Assembly (NCBI RefSeq): GCF_018139145.2
Contig: NC_059482.1
Coordinates: 22,529,332 to 22,593,331 of the forward strand
DNA from: Gymnogyps californianus
Lineage: Eukaryota; Chordata; Aves; Accipitriformes; Cathartidae
Direction of reading: 5' to 3'
DNA length: 64,000 bases
The translations under genes were made by a program, and so were the position numbers. Positions 42,601 through 52,034 of this stretch are shown in pieces; position 1 is the first letter of the stretch; each line of letters begins with the position of its first letter. The notes below the pieces were generated by a model. That model saw nothing but the letters and a program-made list of their open reading frames with translations. It was not told the DNA's origin and made no database searches.

Positions 42601-45600
42601 GCTCGGGAGCCAAAGTGTTGCAAGAAAGAAATCTAGCTCTGTGATCCCCCCCACCCAGCAGGCTCATCAGATTAGCACCTGCAAAAAATGCGTGCAGAAA
42701 CGTGTGCGGGAAGCAAAGGCACACTCCAGCATGCCCGTACGCGTGAATATTCATGGTTCTTAAGGGCTCGGTGGTGTACTTGGGATATTAAAAGGCAATA
42801 TATAAAGTTTAATGTTGGCCTAACCAGCCCATTTCAGATCCTGCAGGTGTTTAGGTGACCCCTTTTAAATCAACAACGGCCACTTCAGTGGGGCGAGCAC
42901 CCGGCAGGGGAGGCGCATCCTAACAAGCAAACCCAAAAGCTGAACACAAACTTTAAAAATTCCGCTCCTATTCCTTTAGCCAAAAAATCCTGCAATTAAA
43001 GCATGGCAGATTTTCAAAAAGATACCAATATTTAAGTGAAGAAAAAGGCACTGGGAATGCTTCCCCCTGTTAGCACAATTTCAGTTGTCTCTGATTGCTT
43101 GAGAGGGGTTGTCCCCACGACTTGGCCAGAGCATCTGTAGAGATGGGGAAGTTCAGACTCAGAGCCTGCAAACAAATACTGCAGGTTATATCCCAAATCT
43201 TTTATTACTTGTACTCACCTCAGCTCATCTGTCAGCTCCAAATCCTTGTTGGTAACAATGTGAAGCACAAAAAATCTAAACAAAAGAAAAAGAAAAGAAA
43301 AAAGGAAGGATTTTTGCGTACAAATGGTTGCAAAGCCGTGGGAAGTTGTGCTGTGGAAGGTCAACTTCAGCACAAATTGTTAAAAAGGGCAAAGATAGCT
43401 CTAAATGATCAGTCAGAACACATATCAACCAGAAAAGATCTTCGTGTAATTCGACAATAAAATGAATGTCCCCCCCTATGTTAACAGCCCCTATAGCTGC
43501 TGTGCAATACAGAAGGACTTGAAGAGCGTACTTAGGTTGTTTCCCCAAAGATGGTCTCTGTCCTTAAAACGTGCCCATCCAGCTGCATTGGCTCCTGGTG
43601 GAAATAAAACTGGGAGCCTCAGTGTGCAAAGACCGAGCATCCCTTGTGCAGTCATAAATTCCTTGAATACAGAAAGCAAATACACCTAAGTTCTTCTTAG
43701 AGTAGCCTCCATATGACCAAAAATGAGCTGAATCGAGGTTTAATTCAGCTAAGGCTGCGAAACCAAGAGGTGAGGACAAACTGCTGCTCATTTCAACGTG
43801 CTTAACACCCTGACCTGCTAAACCTGGTCCGTCCTTTCTGGATAACGCTGGTTTAAAGAGAGCCGTTCCAGCCACAGCACGCTTTCCAGCAGACGCTGCA
43901 TGACCCACTGGAGCTCTCCTCCACTCTGCTTTTTGCCCCGGCAGACACAGTGAACTTGCCCAGCATCCGAGGGGCCGTGCAGGCTGTGGGGTCTCATCTG
44001 AAGGACCAGGGCTTGAACCTGCTCATCAACAACGCGGGCGTCAGCTCGCACGCCACGCTGCGCTCCTTGGATGTGCAGGAGATGCTCTCCGCGTTTGCCA
44101 CCAACGTCGTCGGGCCACTCCAGGTTGCCAAGGTATGTGTGGACCTTTTGGGTTTCTCCTGCCTGGGGAGATGTTCCCCATGGCAAAGGTGCCCTCAGCT
44201 GGGTGGGTTCTCGCTCTCTCAAACAAGACAGACTCATGGGGGCAAGACCAGGACCACAGGTCTCCTCTGCCCACCCGGAGAAGCAGGGAGGCAGCTCAGC
44301 CCAGCCCCAGCATCTCCCATGCTTCGCTCCTCCCCAGCTGGAGCTCCTGCCCACCCCGGGCTGGCTGTGCCGGCTCGCTCCTTCCCTGGGGAAGGGAAAG
44401 GCTGGAGCCTGACCCCTCCTTGGGGCATCCTCCCCATCCCCTGCCCTTCTGCCAGGGCTGTCTGTCCAGCTGCTCGTCTGCGGTCTGCGACAGAGACCTC
44501 CAGGGCAGTCTGCAAGCTTGGGGCTTGTCCCGTATTAACAGAGCGTCGGTGTCTTTGCGTCAGGAATTTCTGCCGCTCCTGGAGAAGGCAGCGAAGGGCA
44601 CGGGGAAGGAGGGGCTGAGCTGCAGCAGGGCTGCGGTCATCAACGTCTCCACCAAACTGGGCTCCATCGGGCTGTGCCTCGGGGTGCCGGAGGCCCCCAT
44701 GTACCCGTACCGTGCCAGCAAGGTGAGGGGCCAGGGGAGGTGCTGGGGATGCTCTGCTGTGCACTGTGCCCATGGAGGGGAGCCCATGGGGACACCCACC
44801 TGCCCCAGGCCACCCACCCCCTGCCTGGTTCTCCCAAGCGTAAGCACGGAGACTGAGACCAGCAGCACCCAGGACTGAGCCTTTCAGGCGGGTTGTGCCG
44901 ATTCTTTACCCCAGGGTAAAGTCCCATTTCCCACCTCCACAGCCATTTTCTGGCTGGGAAATGTCCCCCGCTCCTGCCCACCCATGCCCCAAGTCGTGCA
45001 GGCATGGCGGTGCCTCTTCCAGGCTGCCCAGAACATGGTGACGCGGTGCATGGCTGCGGAGCTCCAAGACAAGGGGATCTTGTGTACGGCCATCCATCCT
45101 GGCTGGGTGAAGACCGACATGGGGACGGAGAAGGTACTGGGCTGTGCAGGGGAGGGTCAGCAGGACCCCCACTGTCCCCCCGACTCTCAGGGAGGGCAGG
45201 GGCACTTGGGGCAGGGGATGTTGTGTGATGCTGTGGGCTGCCAGGACCATCTCCTGGAGCGGAGCAGGCAGGGAGCAGGCAGCAAGCTGCAATGTGCCAA
45301 GCGCACGGGATAGCCAGCCCTGTCCCCCCAACCCAGCACGGAGAGCAGGGGGTGACAGTAAGGAAAAATCCCGCCACGAGCACCGTGGGTGCTGCTCCCC
45401 AGGCTGTGCACCCTCCGGTCTGCCCAAGCCCGGCTGCTTTCCGTGCCGGTCCCAGCCCACGGCAGTGACGCTGTGCCTTGTCCTCTTCTGCAGGCACCCC
45501 TGACGGTGGAGCACAGCGTGCGGGGCATCCTGACCGTGCTGGCCAGCCTCTCGCAGGACACCTCCGGAGCCTTCCTCGACTGGGAAGGGAACAGCCTGCC

Positions 45601-45607
45601 CTGGTGA
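39654..45607 (+). CDS. Short-chain dehydrogenase/reductase (C-factor/sniffer-like), copy 1
   Basis: NAD(P)-dependent oxidoreductase of the classical SDR family, closest in style to C-factor/sniffer-type carbonyl reductases. Six exons join in frame to 255 aa: 39654-39797, 40317-40368, 43945-44132, 44564-44722, 45023-45133, 45494-45607. The Rossmann cofactor motif TGSNRGIG is at residues 11-18. LNLLINNAGVSSHATL carries the NNAG motif, AAVINVST the catalytic Ser strand, and YRASK is the YxxxK catalytic pair. HPGWVKTDMG follows, and the C-terminus is FLDWEGNSLPW. The ATG at 39654 sits just before the cofactor strand (MTALARSVLVTG), which fixes the start. An in-frame upstream extension to 39411 lacks any conserved feature. 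Substrate unknown. It faces a paralogue tail-to-tail at 46360-48388 with matching exon lengths. Confidence 0.92.
40369..43944 (+). other. Large intron 2 of SDR copy 1
   Basis: A 3.6-kb intron. The part from about 41250 to 43900 is clearly more AT-rich than the rest of the window and contains A-rich tracts (for example 43270-43312). I recognise no coding exon. An unidentified old repeat is possible. Confidence 0.5.
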
Positions 45608-46289
45608 CGGACAGACAGACGGCACCTCTTGCCCAGGCCGCAGCCTCCCGCTCACCGGCTCACCCCTCTGCACGGTCACCCCGCTCGCCCTCAGCCCACC
45701 CCGGGCTGCCAGGGAGAGGGGAAGGGCATGGGAAGCAGCTCCTCTCCCCTTCCCCACCCCACGCGCGGCCCTGCAGTCCCCCTGTACCCCCCGCCTCTGT
45801 AAATGCTGGGAGCTGATGCCTCTCTGCTCCGTCTCCGCACCCCCAGCCTCAAACCCCCCGGCCAAGCCCGGCGCGTGCTCCCTGTGCACTGCCCGAGCGC
45901 CATGCGTCCGTCCGTCCTGCCTGCGACCAAGTGTCCCCCGACTGAGGGGAGAGGGCAGCCGGTCCCTGTGACCCCCCAGCCCCTCAGGGAAAGCCAGCCC
46001 TGCGGACGCTCGGGATGTTCACCAGCCCTGCGGGTGCTCGGAAGATCTCTCTCCTCCCAGGAGAGGGTCTCTGCCCCGGCTCTGGTGCCTCCCGGAGGGG
46101 ATGTCTCCAGAGGGCGGTCATGGTGGCACGGGACCCGCAGGCTGTCACTCGTGGGGACCCCAGCAACAGCCGTGGGTCGGGCGGGCAGCTGCGGGCACCA
46201 CCACACCCCGGGATAGGAGGGGCCACCGGGAAGGGGCTGCCCCCACGAGCTGGCAGCGCACAGCAGAGCCGGTGGCTCTCGGGCAGGGC
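45608..46289. other. Gap between convergent SDR genes (both 3' UTRs)
   Basis: It follows the stop of copy 1 (45605-45607) on plus and, beyond 46290, the 3' UTR of copy 2 on minus. No canonical AATAAA for copy 1 was found. GC-rich, no exon seen. Confidence 0.5.
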
Positions 46290-46295
46290 TTTATT
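46290..46295 (-). terminator. Poly(A) signal of SDR copy 2 (AATAAA on minus)
   Basis: TTTATT on plus, about 65 bp after the stop codon of SDR copy 2, giving a very short 3' UTR. Confidence 0.7.
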
Positions 46296-46359
46296 GAGGA
46301 TGTGGGGCAGGTGGGAGCAGCGGCACAGGGCCCCGCTGCCAGGAGGCCGGGCCAGGGTC

Positions 46360-48388
46360 TCACCAGGGCACGACCTTCCCTTCCCAGTCCAGGAAGGTGC
46401 CGGTGTCCTTCTCGGAGAGGGAGGAGAGCACCTTCAGCATCCCTCGCACGCTGGCGTCCACCGTCACGGGGGCCTGTGGGGCAGAGGGGGAGAGGCAGCC
46501 TGTGCCCGAGGCCTGGCTAAGGGCCGCCCTGGAGCAGCGAGGGCCAGGGGAAGGAGTGGCTCGAGGGCGAGGGGAGAGCTGCCAGCCCCGGGCAGAGGGG
46601 CCGAGCAGGGAGCCGAGGGGATGGGGGAGCTGCCCAGGCAGGGATGGGGCAGGCAGGGAGCTCGTGGTCAGGGGCTCAGGGCAGCAATTCCCTCCAGTGG
46701 AAAACCAGCACAGGGGCTCTGATGGACCCGCCATGATGAAACTCCTACCACATATCCGACGGAACCCCCCATGTCGGTTTGCACCCAGCCAGGGTGGAGA
46801 GCAGCGCAGAGGACGCCGTGTTCCCGGTACCCCAGGGACTGGCACTTGGTCAGCATGTTCAGAGCAGCCTGCGGGGAGACAGGGCAGGGAGGGCGGTGGG
46901 AGGGGAAGGGTGGCTGCAAGGGGACACATCCAGACCCCACGGCTGGGACAGGGCAGGGAAAGCAAATCTGTCCCCAGCACAGCGTGGCAGTACCTTGCTG
47001 CAGCGGTATGAGACAACTTGCATCAGATCCCAACCAGAGGGAGAAGCGATGGAGCCCCCATAGCTGGACATGTTGATGATGGCTGCCTTGCTGCAGCTCA
47101 GCGCTGAGCCTGGGCTCCCCTGCGCAGCCTTCTTCAGCAAGGGCAGGAATGCCTGCGAGGAGAAGAGAGGAGATGGGGCCATGCACAGAAGTGGCACAGG
47201 GGAGAGGACCAGCTCCTTCCACAACGGGCAACATTGGCACCAGCACCAGAGCATCCTCCCTCCTCTTCCCACTGCCCCAGCCCGCCAGGCTCCAGCTCCT
47301 GAGCTCCAGCCCGCAGCTCCATGAGCTTCTCATTGAGCAAGAGCCCATCAGGCACCAGAGCAGAGGCAAGACCCTCTCCCACCAGCCCTTCGTGCCCCCC
47401 AGGACAGCCCAGCTCAGGTGAGGGTCTCACCTGGCCCAGCAGCAGCGGCCCATCGTGTTGGTGGTGTAAAGCTGGGTCATGTCCTCCAACGTCTCATTAT
47501 CAAGTGAGTCCACTTGGCGATTCCAGCATTGTTGATGAGGAGGTTCAGCCCCGAGCCCCCCAGGTGCTCCCTGACTCTGGCTGCAGCCGCCTTGATGCTG
47601 GCGGGGTTGGTGACTTCTGCAGAGCCAACACAGGGCAGGTCAGCACCCACGTCCCCATAGTGGCTTGGAGCCCGCTGTGTCCCCCAGGGACGTGCCCTTG
47701 GGGCTGGCCATGGGCAGGAGGGACGGCTCCCTCCTGGCTTGGGGCTCCCAGGGTGTGCACAGCACCGGGGCACTCGCCAGGGGAACCAGGGCGAGGGACC
47801 CCCACCTCGGGGCACCTACGGAGTGGGATGATGACCAGGTTGGGGTGCCTGGAGGCCAAATTCTGTAACTCCTGCAAGAGAGGGGACTGCGTGGGCATGG
47901 CGAGGCAGGAGGGGCTGCTCAGAGGCTCAGCCTTCCCCAGGCAAAGCCCGTGTTGCTCCGGCTCCATCCCTGCACCGCCTCGCACCCAGCACCCTGCTCC
48001 GGCTGCCCTGCTCCCGTCGGATGGGGCTCCGTGCCTCCCGCATGCACCACGTGCCACTGTCACCTCCGCACATCCCACGCACAGCGGGTCCCACAGCCGT
48101 CCCAACCCAGCTGCCCTGTGCCGCGGGTGCCCGGCTGCAGCTCGAGCCCTTTGCAAACCCCTTCCCTGCTCCAACCTGCTGCTCTGGCACCGAGTGCTCC
48201 CGTCCCCCAGCACAACCCACTGCGTCCCAGCCCAGCCTCACCTGCACTCGCTGTCCCTTGGGGTCCCGACAAGCCGCAAAGACCCACTCGGGTGGGTTTG
48301 GCATCCCCAGGAACTGCCGGACAAGCCCCAGGCCGATTCCCCGGTTGGCCCCAGTCACCAGAAGGGAGCAGACCCGAAGCCCTGCCAT
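46360..48388 (-). CDS. Short-chain dehydrogenase/reductase, copy 2 (two one-base lesions)
   Basis: Paralogue of the SDR at 39654-45607, in the opposite orientation. Exons 5' to 3': 48242-48388, 47820-47871, 47431-47616, 46994-47152, 46749-46868, 46360-46473. Lengths 147/52/186/159/120/114 mirror 144/52/188/159/111/114 in copy 1. Motifs: TGANRGIG cofactor site, LNLLINNAG, AAIINMSS and YRCSK (YxxxK), HPGWVQTDMG and the C-terminus FLDWEGKVVPW. Exon 47431-47616 is two bases short and the frame breaks twice: after WTHL at about 47500-47502, and near the MGP/LLL region at about 47445-47451. Downstream frames resume exactly as the paralogue predicts. Counting both missing bases gives about 259 aa. 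Either assembly errors or a young pseudogene. All other exons, splice sites and catalytic residues are intact, which favours errors. Confidence 0.85.
47445..47503 (-). other. Two single-base deletions in SDR copy 2 exon 3
   Basis: On minus, one base is missing between TGGACTCACTTG and ATAATGAG, and another in GGGCCGCTG, where GGGCCCGCTG would keep the frame. Between them the frame reads NETLEDMTQLYTTNTMG, matching the paralogue's SLDVQEMLSAFATNVVG in position. Confidence 0.85.
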
Positions 48389-48955
48389 GCTGCTCCGTCC
48401 GCCGCTGCACTGCTCTCACCCTGACTCTGCGGGTGCCTTTTGCTACTCGGTTATCTCGCATTTTCCCACGAGGGCTTGCATCAGCCCCTGGCTCTAGGAA
48501 ATTCTCTGCCTGCGCCCCAGTCTCTTGGCTGTGGTCCATACTCGTGATCCACCTTTCCCGGCGGCTGAGGAATGACGCAAAGGGAGCCGAGTGTCCTGCC
48601 CAGGCAGGGAATGCCCTGGGCTGGATGTCTGGAGAGCTGCTCTTTGTATCTTCCCTGTTCCACCAAACCTGAGCCGCTCGGTTTTCAGGGCCAGCCGCTA
48701 CCCCTGTTCCTGCACCCAGGTGCCCCGTCCCACTGCCACCCTCCCTCTTGGGACACCAGGCTCTGTCCTTCCCCTCGCCCGAGGTCAGGCAGGCAGGGCT
48801 CGCTGACCCCACGCAGCGCAGTTTGTTGGCCTTAATTTGTGCAACGCCAAAGCCAGAGTCAGGGATGGAGCAGCCGGGACAGGCGAGTTGTCCCTTGGCC
48901 ACCACAACAGGCTGAAAAACCTAGAAACCCTCCAGAACTGCCCAGAGCAACCCCT
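48389..48955. other. 5' flank of SDR copy 2
   Basis: Upstream of the copy 2 start codon. No TATA box or second exon recognised, and no coding features. Confidence 0.4.
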
Positions 48956-48959
48956 TCCT

Positions 48960-49730
48960 CAGGGTCTGCTCTAACAACAGCTATAGTATTTAAGTTGTAA
49001 GTGTGATAGAAGGATAAAATTAGGTTTTGCCCCCCGGGTATAACTGTGGTGTGGCCGGGAACTGGGGCTGTGCCCAGGCGCACGCACAGCACACGATGGA
49101 TGTCCCATCCCAGGGTGGTCCAGGTACTCCCCGGCTTGTTCCTGCAGCGGCGAGGCGCCGGACCGACCGACAGACTGAACTCCCAGCTGCCTTCCAAGGA
49201 AAACATCTGACTGCTGGATACAGGAGCTTCGGGACAGGCCTGAAGATCCCTCAGGAGCCCCTGCTGTGCCTAAAGTCAATGGAGAAGCATGACCTGCGTG
49301 TCTCCATGTGCTGATGGACACCCTGCGGGGAGGATCTGGGCATCCCACAGCCTCCCCAGGTGGTGCCTGCTGCAGCGTCGCCCAAACTATGCGCAGACAG
49401 TTTGTGATAGCGAAGATATATTTAAGATAGGTAGGAGATGATTTGTAGGTAGTTTAAGATAATTAATAACAACAGATCAGGCAGGTGATTGTGCAGGACC
49501 GGGTGGGTGTAGGCTTGGGGAGTCTCACCTGCTGCAGCTAGAGATGCTGCTAGAAGAACATTTGCAACTGGACAGTAACCAGCCGTCGTGTTCAAGAGAT
49601 TTGCTCCTCCATGCGTGTGCTACCTTATGCAAAGATCCCAATAAATTAGCTTTTTTCTTTAAAAACAAACCCTGCTGTCTACTCCTCTGTGTAGCACTAA
49701 TCCGTCGTGTCGTGGCATTTCACCGCACTC
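48960..49730. mobile_element. Possible solo-LTR-like insertion (unconfirmed)
   Basis: AT-richer than its surroundings. It carries internal similar pieces ('agtgtgatagaaggataaaa' at about 48998 and 'tttgtgatagcgaagatata' at about 49400) and ends with CCAATAAATTAGCTTTTTTC followed by a short CA-ending stretch, as LTR R/U5 regions do. I could not define matching TG..CA ends or a target-site duplication, and saw no viral coding sequence. Confidence 0.25.
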
Positions 49731-50169
49731 GCTCATGCCCACTGATGCAGCCACAGCCTCTGGCCTGGGGATGAAAAGACAGCGACCGGACCGAGCCACG
49801 ACTTACGTGGCCTGATTTCAGCCCTGACCTGTGCGAGAGGAGGTGTTTGCCTTCCTCCTCAGCACGTGCCTGAACGTTTCCCGGTTTGCTTGCCGGATTT
49901 GAGCAGGTAAGCGGCTTTAATGCCTCAAGAGGAGGCAAAGTGTGTGCAAGCCCGTTGTGGCAGGATGCTTCCTCCCATGGGTGACCACCCGGGGAGAATC
50001 TGAGGCTGCTTAGAGCTATTGGAGCCAAAACCAAAGGAAACAATGCGAAAACACGGTAGTGTTTCAGTGATGGTTTGGCATCACGTGTGAACCACTGAAT
50101 GGGAAGCGGTAACAGAAAGTCAGCCAAACAACGGGGAAAAGCGTGTGCGTGCCCAGGAAAAGCCTGGAG
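49731..50169. other. Intergenic, left of the ACD minisatellite
   Basis: No exon, motif or repeat recognised beyond ordinary intergenic sequence. Confidence 0.4.
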
Positions 50170-50189
50170 GAAAGCCTGCTGCAGGCTGG

Positions 50190-50765
50190 GGCTGGAGTTG
50201 GGGATGTGGATGGGAATAGGGATGGGGATGCAGATGGGAATGGGGTTGGGGCTGGGGCTGCAGCTGGGGACAGGGTTGGAGCTGCAGATGGGGATGGGGA
50301 CAGGGTTGGGGATATGGAATGGGGCTGCGGCTGGGGACAGGGTTGGGGCTGCAGATGGGGATGGGGACGGGGCTGGGGATGTGGATGGGGCTGGGGATGC
50401 GGCTGGGGACAGGGTTGGGGCTGCAGATGGGGATGGGGACGGGGCTGGGGATGTGGATGGGGACAGGGCTGGAGCTGCAGATGGGGATGGGGACGGGGCT
50501 GGGGATATGGCTGGGGCTGCGGCTGGGGACGGGGCTAGGGATGCGGATGTGGCTGGGGCTGGGGATGCGGCTGGGCACGGGGCGGGGGATGCAGACGGCG
50601 CTGGGGCCGGGGCTGGGCTGGGGCTGGAGTGGGCCGGGGATGCGGATGGGACTGGGGATGCAGATGGGGCTGGGGATGCAGATGGGGCTGGGGACAGGGC
50701 TGGGGCTGGGGCTGCAGACGGGGCTGGTGCTGGGCTAGGGCCGGGGATGCGGATGGGGCCAGGGC
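50190..50765 (+). repeat. G-rich minisatellite upstream of ACD
   Basis: About 570 bp of degenerate 6-18 bp units such as GGGGATGGGGCTGGGGATG, with frequent runs of four G on plus. G-quadruplex potential on plus is high. It ends about 100 bp before the ACD CpG-rich first exon. Confidence 0.92.
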
Positions 50766-50799
50766 CGGGCGGGCTCCGCCAGCCGCTCCGCCCCGGATC

Positions 50800-50974
50800 C
50801 CCGGCAGCCCGGCCCCGTTTCCTCTTCCTGGGTCGCGGCCCCGTCCCGCCTCGCTGCCCGGGGCTATGGCGGCGGCGGCGGCCGCTTGTCCGGGCGGGGC
50901 CGGCGCGGGGAGCAGCGGGGCCGGCGGGAGCAGCCGGGGGGCGCGGCGGGGCGGCGCCAGGCGCTGGGGCCCAG
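50800..50974 (+). promoter_or_regulatory. ACD: ACD CpG promoter and first exon
   Basis: CpG-dense sequence with an ATG in good context at 50866 (GGCTATGGCGGCGG) and a GTGAGG donor at 50975. The alanine/glycine-rich frame from this ATG is out of phase with the next exon (acceptor at 52011-52012) by one base. Either this exon is 5' UTR with an upstream frame, or one base is missing and it encodes an N-terminal extension like that of the long human TPP1 form. Confidence 0.5.
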
Positions 50975-51014
50975 GTGAGGCGGGGGGGGCCGGGGGGCGG
51001 TTAGGCGCGGCAGC

Positions 51015-51570
51015 CCTGCCTGTGCCCAACCCTGCCTGTGCCCAACCCCTGCCTGTGCCCAACCCCTGCCTAGGCCCAAGCCTGCCTGTCCCCAACCCCT
51101 GCCTGTGCCCAACCCTGCCTGGGCCCAACCCTGCCTGTGCCCAACCCCTGCCTGTCCCCAGCCGCTGCCTTGTCCCCAAACCCCGGCCTGTCCCCAAACC
51201 CCGGCCTGTCCCCAACCCCAGCCTGTCCCCAGACCCCGGCCTGTCCCCAACCCTGGCCTGTCCCCAAACCCCTGCCTGTCCCCAATCCCAGCCTGTCCCC
51301 AAACCTCTACCTGTCCCCAAACCCCTGCCTGTCCCCAAACCCCGGCCTGTCCCCAAGCTCGGCCTGTGCCCAACCCCTGCCTGTGCCCAACCCTGGCCTG
51401 TCCGCAAACCCTGGCCTGTGCCCAAGCCCGGCCTGTCCCCCAGGCCCTGCCTGTCCCCCAACCCCTGCCTGTGCCCAACCCCAGCCTGTCCCCCAACCCC
51501 CAGCCTGTCCCCCAACCCCCTGCCTGTCCCCAACCCCCTGCCTGTCCCCAAACCCTGCCTGTCCCAGGCG
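51015..51570 (+). repeat. C-rich minisatellite in ACD intron 1
   Basis: About 550 bp of units like CCCAACCCCTGCCTGTC and CCCCAAACCCCGGCCTGTC (roughly 17-19 bp). G-quadruplex potential is on the minus strand, opposite to the repeat on the other side of the promoter. Confidence 0.92.
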
Positions 51571-52034
51571 CTCTGCACGGCCCTTATCCAGCAAAGAGAG
51601 ACCCCTTCCCCCTTTTACAGTTAAGAGAGCGACGGTTAAGTCCTGGGCACAAGAAAAGTAATTATTGGGGGATAATAAACGATATGGGAAGGGGTGGAAG
51701 AAAATGTTCAGAACTGGGTGGGAGACTTGCAAAAGGCCTGCCCCAGCCCGCACGCAGCTCCGGAGCCTGCCGACGTCCCCCCTGCACTGCATGAGCAGGA
51801 TGCTGCAGGACCTGCGTGCCCCCAGCAGCACGTCTTCCTTGGCACGGCTCCCCTAGGATGGGTGTCCTTGCGGAGAAGCGGGTGGATTTGGGCTGGATTT
51901 GAGCGAGCTCCTGGGGTTGTGATTGTGTTTGGGGTGCAAAACCGTTCCCAGGATGATGGAGCTTTGCTGCATCCCCCTCTTATAATTTGGTGCCTCATCT
52001 CTTCTCCCGTAGGTTTGTGTACGAGAACAAGAAT

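Noticed and set aside
50099..51624. Long Gly/Ala/Asp-rich and Pro-rich frames, some over 300 aa
   Set aside because: Low-complexity translations of the two ACD-flanking minisatellites. No start context, domain or splice support.
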